Source: an uncultured Oscillospiraceae bacterium (lineage in GTDB: Bacteria > Bacillota > Clostridia > Oscillospirales > Oscillospiraceae). Taken from it: 24,734 nt of DNA. Positions 21,936 through 24,734 of the stretch are shown here, in pieces. The notes under the pieces were generated by a model. The model worked only from the letters and a program-made list of their open reading frames with translations, was not told where the DNA came from and searched no databases. Where the stretch lies: the NCBI GenBank assembly GCA_910579965.1, contig CAJTWF010000038.1, positions 1-24,734 on the forward strand, written 5' to 3'. The position numbers were made by a program, and so were the translations under genes. Numbering within the stretch: the first letter of the stretch is position 1; each line of letters starts with the position of its first letter.

Positions 21936-23705
21936 TTATTTTATGCTTTGATTTTGGATATATTCTATGGCCGCCTCCATGAGCTCGTCCCGCCCCTCCC
22001 TGATGCCCTGGATGGTGCGGGAGACGGGGATATCCGGGGTGAGGCCGGTGCGCTGAATCTGTCCGCCGTCGTCCGTGTAAGCGCCAATAGCAGTGAAGTG
22101 GTCCACGAAATGGCCGGGAATGCTCAGCTTTGCCATTCCGTCCAGCGCACCCGCGGTATTTCCTCCCATAAGGACCACATGCTCCCCCTTGCCGATGGCC
22201 CAGGCCATCCATTCGCTGCCGCTCTGGCTGAACTCGTCCATCAGGACCACCACCGGCTTGTCGTAATAGTAGACGCCCCTCTCCCTGTCCTCCGGCAGAC
22301 AGCCCACATTGCTGACCGTCTTGATATAGGCGCCCGGCGCCGCCTGGGAGGGATTCAGATGAATAAAGGCCGGCGTGCTCTCTGGAACAAAATAGGCGGG
22401 GAAGGTTTTGGGGAAAAGATTGGGATACTGCCGCAGATCAATCACCAGCCCATCGGTATCCCGAAGCTCCTCCATCACGCCGTACTGATTCGCCGTTGAA
22501 AGAAGGGCGGGATTCACCAGACCGATATTTCCCTCCAGAATTTCGTAAACCTCCTGGGGCTGCGCATAGGGGATAAACGGCGATTCCTCCACGCTTACAC
22601 AAGCGCAGAAAAATGTCTCTTCCTTCCCATCCCGCAGGACAGTCACCTCAATCTCACTTTTGTTGTCCCCGGCCAGCGAGAGAATAAAGGCCCCGTTTCG
22701 GCTCAGATACACCTCATCCCTGGAATAAGGTAAATACTCCTTTACCGTTTCCGCAAACTCGTAGATATCACGCCCATTCACTTCCTGAATCACATCCCCC
22801 GGCAGCAAGGGACACCCCTCTGCCGTGCCGAAGACCACCAGCTTTCCCTCCGCCTCCATCACAGGAATGGGGGCGTATGTCATGCCCAGAAGGCCCCCGA
22901 CTACATGAAAATCATTCATCCTCACAAGAAGCGCGGTAATGGCGGCGACATAGCTCTGGAAATCCTCTCCGCCCATCAGGGCCAGCGCACCGGGCGTAAA
23001 GCCGTCAGGCAGCCCCTCTCCCCCAGCCAGCATCCGGGGAATGAACTCGTCTAAAGTCGATACCCAGTCCTTTTCCAGGAGATTGTGGTAGGGGAAATAG
23101 TATTCGACTGCATTCCACAGGCGAAACAGGCCCAGCAGACGGAAACGTACATCACTGTAATCCATATCTTTCAGATCGTTTTCGCGGAATATGGGGCCGG
23201 TCACCTCGGATAAATATTTGGAGGTCTTATATTGAACCGGGGTAGTTGACACTTTTATATGGGGGACTTCCCCCAGCTTTCCCAGGTCTCCGGCCAGCTC
23301 CTCCCCCAAATAGCCCGCATCCGTGGTCCAGGAGGTGTCGGTGATGACCACCTTATCCTCCTCCGCCGCCTCGGCCCAAAACGCCACCGGCTCACAGTTT
23401 CCGTAGTCAATCTCTCCCAGACTCGTGAACCACTCGTGGAGCAGGGCGTTGACCTCCTCGTTGGTCTCCAGCTCCCGCACCTGGGGAATCAGCGCCAGCA
23501 GCTCCTCGTCCCAGTCCTTTTGTCCCAGCAGGAACGCCGGGTGGGTGTACTTCACGTACCCCCACACCCTGCATAGCTTGCTCAGCCGCTCCACCTCCGT
23601 GGCAGGCTGGGGCTCCCGTCCGCCGCACCCCACAAGAGGCAGGAGGAGGCACACAGCCAGCGCGGCCGCCAACAGATGAATGGAAACTTTTTTCTGCTGT
23701 TTCAT
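21936..23705 (-). CDS. S41-family (tail-specific protease type) lipoprotein peptidase
   Basis: A 589-residue exported protein. The signal peptide IHLLAAALAVCLLLPLVGC has a lipobox with Cys27. The first domain contains LCRVWGYVKYTHPAFLLGQK and DWDEELLALIPQV, typical of a branch of S41 peptidases with an N-terminal helical domain. A PDZ-like part (LLPGDVIQEVNGRDIYEFAE) and the S41 core follow, ending with VVVLMDEFSQSGSEWMAWAI, where Ser495 is the expected nucleophile. The position 25 residues later, Lys in the classical Ser/Lys CtpA-type proteases, falls in GGNTAGALDG and is not Lys, so it resembles the tricorn/IRBP-like subgroup. The start ATG at 23705 has GGAGGG nine bases upstream; an ATG ten codons earlier lacks one. 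Base composition is clearly less GC-rich than in the neighbours. Confidence 0.85.
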   Translation of the reverse strand: MKQQKKVSIHLLAAALAVCLLLPLVGCGGREPQPATEVERLSKLCRVWGYVKYTHPAFLLGQKDWDEELLALIPQVRELETNEEVNALLHEWFTSLGEIDYGNCEPVAFWAEAAEEDKVVITDTSWTTDAGYLGEELAGDLGKLGEVPHIKVSTTPVQYKTSKYLSEVTGPIFRENDLKDMDYSDVRFRLLGLFRLWNAVEYYFPYHNLLEKDWVSTLDEFIPRMLAGGEGLPDGFTPGALALMGGEDFQSYVAAITALLVRMNDFHVVGGLLGMTYAPIPVMEAEGKLVVFGTAEGCPLLPGDVIQEVNGRDIYEFAETVKEYLPYSRDEVYLSRNGAFILSLAGDNKSEIEVTVLRDGKEETFFCACVSVEESPFIPYAQPQEVYEILEGNIGLVNPALLSTANQYGVMEELRDTDGLVIDLRQYPNLFPKTFPAYFVPESTPAFIHLNPSQAAPGAYIKTVSNVGCLPEDRERGVYYYDKPVVVLMDEFSQSGSEWMAWAIGKGEHVVLMGGNTAGALDGMAKLSIPGHFVDHFTAIGAYTDDGGQIQRTGLTPDIPVSRTIQGIREGRDELMEAAIEYIQNQSIK

Positions 23706-23781
23706 GGTCTTAAACCCTCCATAATACGCATTCATATTCGTTATTTCGCCAAATTATGAAAAATCCGTCCGCAGTCCGCCT

Positions 23782-24642
23782 CTACTCCCCGGGCTGGCGG
23801 CGGCCGTTGCTCTTATAGATGTGGGTCCGGGACAGCTGGGACAGGCTCGCCTCATAGTCCCTGTTGGCGAAGGCGGTGTAGAGGATGTCCACCACGTTGA
23901 GCTGGGACAGGCGGGAGGACATGGCCCCGGACCGGAAGATGGACTCGTTGGCCGCTATGTAGATGTTGTGGTCCGCCAGCTCCGCCACCGGGGAGGCGCT
24001 GAATCGGGTGATGGCGATGACCGGCGTGCGGTTCTCCTTGAGGGCCTGCATGCACGTGAGCACCTCCTCCGTCTCCCCGGAGTAGGAGAACACCAGCCCC
24101 ACGTCCTCGCCGGTGGCGTTGCGGGCCGTGAGCAGCTGGGCGTGCCAGTCCTCGTTGATGACGCAGGCCTTGTTCAGCCGCAGAAACTTCAGGTACAGGT
24201 CCCGGGCCGCCAGCAGGGAGGCCCCCAGCCCGAACAGCAGCACGTTCCGGCTGCGGCAGATGATCTCCACGCACCGCTCCAGGCTCTTGGGGTCCAGCAG
24301 GTTCCGGGTGTCCTCCAGGGAGACGATGTTCTTCTCCGTGATCTTCTCAATGATCTCCTCCATGCTGTCGGAGAAGGTAATCTCCTTCCGCTCCTCCTCG
24401 TTGTGCCGGCGCAGGGCCGCCTCGTAGGTGACCGCCCTGCGGAAGTCCTTATAGCCGTCAAAGCCGATCCGCCGGCACATGCGGATGATCGTGGAGGCGG
24501 AGGAGAAGGTCCGCTCCGCCAGCTCGTGGACCCCGCACTCCATGGCGCTCTCCGGGTGGTCCAGCAGATAGTCGGCTATGGTCCGCTCTGTGGGGCTGAT
24601 GGAGTCCCTGTACTCCCGCAGGCGCAGCAGCGCGCTTTTCAT
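23782..24642 (-). CDS. MurR/RpiR-family transcriptional regulator (HTH plus SIS)
   Basis: A 286-residue DNA-binding regulator. The N-terminal HTH_6 domain (about 1-80) includes LREYRDSISPTERTIADYLL and TFSSASTIIRMCRRIGFDGY, the recognition-helix part. A SIS sugar-phosphate-binding domain follows (about 120-250): SRNVLLFGLGASLLAARDLY, GLVFSYSGETEEVLTCMQAL and TPVIAITRFSASPVAELADH. Such regulators sense phosphosugars, for example N-acetylmuramic acid 6-phosphate, and control sugar or wall-recycling genes. The effector cannot be told from sequence. The ATG follows GGGGAGAGG with a 4-base spacer, and the gene starts 30 bases after an upstream gene that leaves the window, so it may be the second gene of an operon whose first gene holds the clue to its target. 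Confidence 0.93.
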   Translation of the reverse strand: MKSALLRLREYRDSISPTERTIADYLLDHPESAMECGVHELAERTFSSASTIIRMCRRIGFDGYKDFRRAVTYEAALRRHNEEERKEITFSDSMEEIIEKITEKNIVSLEDTRNLLDPKSLERCVEIICRSRNVLLFGLGASLLAARDLYLKFLRLNKACVINEDWHAQLLTARNATGEDVGLVFSYSGETEEVLTCMQALKENRTPVIAITRFSASPVAELADHNIYIAANESIFRSGAMSSRLSQLNVVDILYTAFANRDYEASLSQLSRTHIYKSNGRRQPGE

Positions 24643-24672
24643 TCCGCCTCTCCCCTTTCGTCTATACTATTA

Positions 24673-24734
24673 TTATAAGAGCTCGTGGATCCGGCTCTCG
24701 CCGTACACGGCCACGCCCCGGTCCGAGAGCAGCT
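24673..24734 (-). CDS. C-terminal end of an unidentified protein (cut by window)
   Basis: On the minus strand, 19 codons reading LLSDRGVAVYGESRIHELL followed by TAA enter from the right edge. Third positions are almost all G or C, as in the other genes, and the stop lies 30 bases before the regulator start, so it is very likely the 3' end of a real gene co-transcribed with the regulator. Too little is visible to name a family. Confidence 0.55.
   Translation of the reverse strand, partial: LLSDRGVAVYGESRIHELL

Overview
The window comes from a GC-rich Firmicute, most likely a gut member of the Oscillospiraceae (Flavonifractor/Lawsonibacter-like). The clues are RNase J, a bacterial V-type ATP synthase operon, an S-layer-anchored nucleotidase, Firmicute-type AGGAGG ribosome binding sites and strong G/C bias at third codon positions. 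This placement is inference from gene content; no marker gene settles it. Apart from the RNase J fragment and the nucleotidase, every gene lies on the minus strand.

Region 1 (1-6111). The 3' end of an RNase J gene runs rightward and converges on phosphate acetyltransferase (pta), with a repeat-derived hairpin element between them. Leftward, a dihydropyrimidinase/hydantoinase gene is followed by larB and larC, which make the nickel-pincer cofactor of lactate racemase. Neither larA nor larE is in the window. A possible small ORF lies between larC and pta, and pta has its own good promoter.

Region 2 (6112-8890). A divergent intergenic region carries back-to-back promoters. The rightward transcript has a leader with mutually exclusive hairpins, then encodes a secreted 5'-nucleotidase with S-layer homology domains and an acidic C-terminal tail. 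A strong intrinsic terminator follows.

Region 3 (8905-18118). A complete V-type ATP synthase operon is transcribed leftward as G-I-K-E-C-F-A-B-D. The c-ring subunit K carries the full set of Na+ ligands known from Enterococcus hirae NtpK, so the enzyme probably moves Na+. Copies or fragments of a hairpin repeat family sit in the E/C and F/A gaps and downstream of D. One copy has perfect 13-bp terminal inverted repeats and looks like a small non-autonomous element.

Region 4 (18250-24734). An envelope-related set is transcribed leftward: the tail of an unidentified gene, a MurR/RpiR-family regulator, an S41-family lipoprotein peptidase of lower GC, PgeF (peptidoglycan editing factor), an orphan family-5 solute-binding lipoprotein translationally coupled to pgeF, and a membrane-anchored glycoside-hydrolase-like protein. 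No CRISPR array, tRNA, rRNA, transposase or phage gene was seen.
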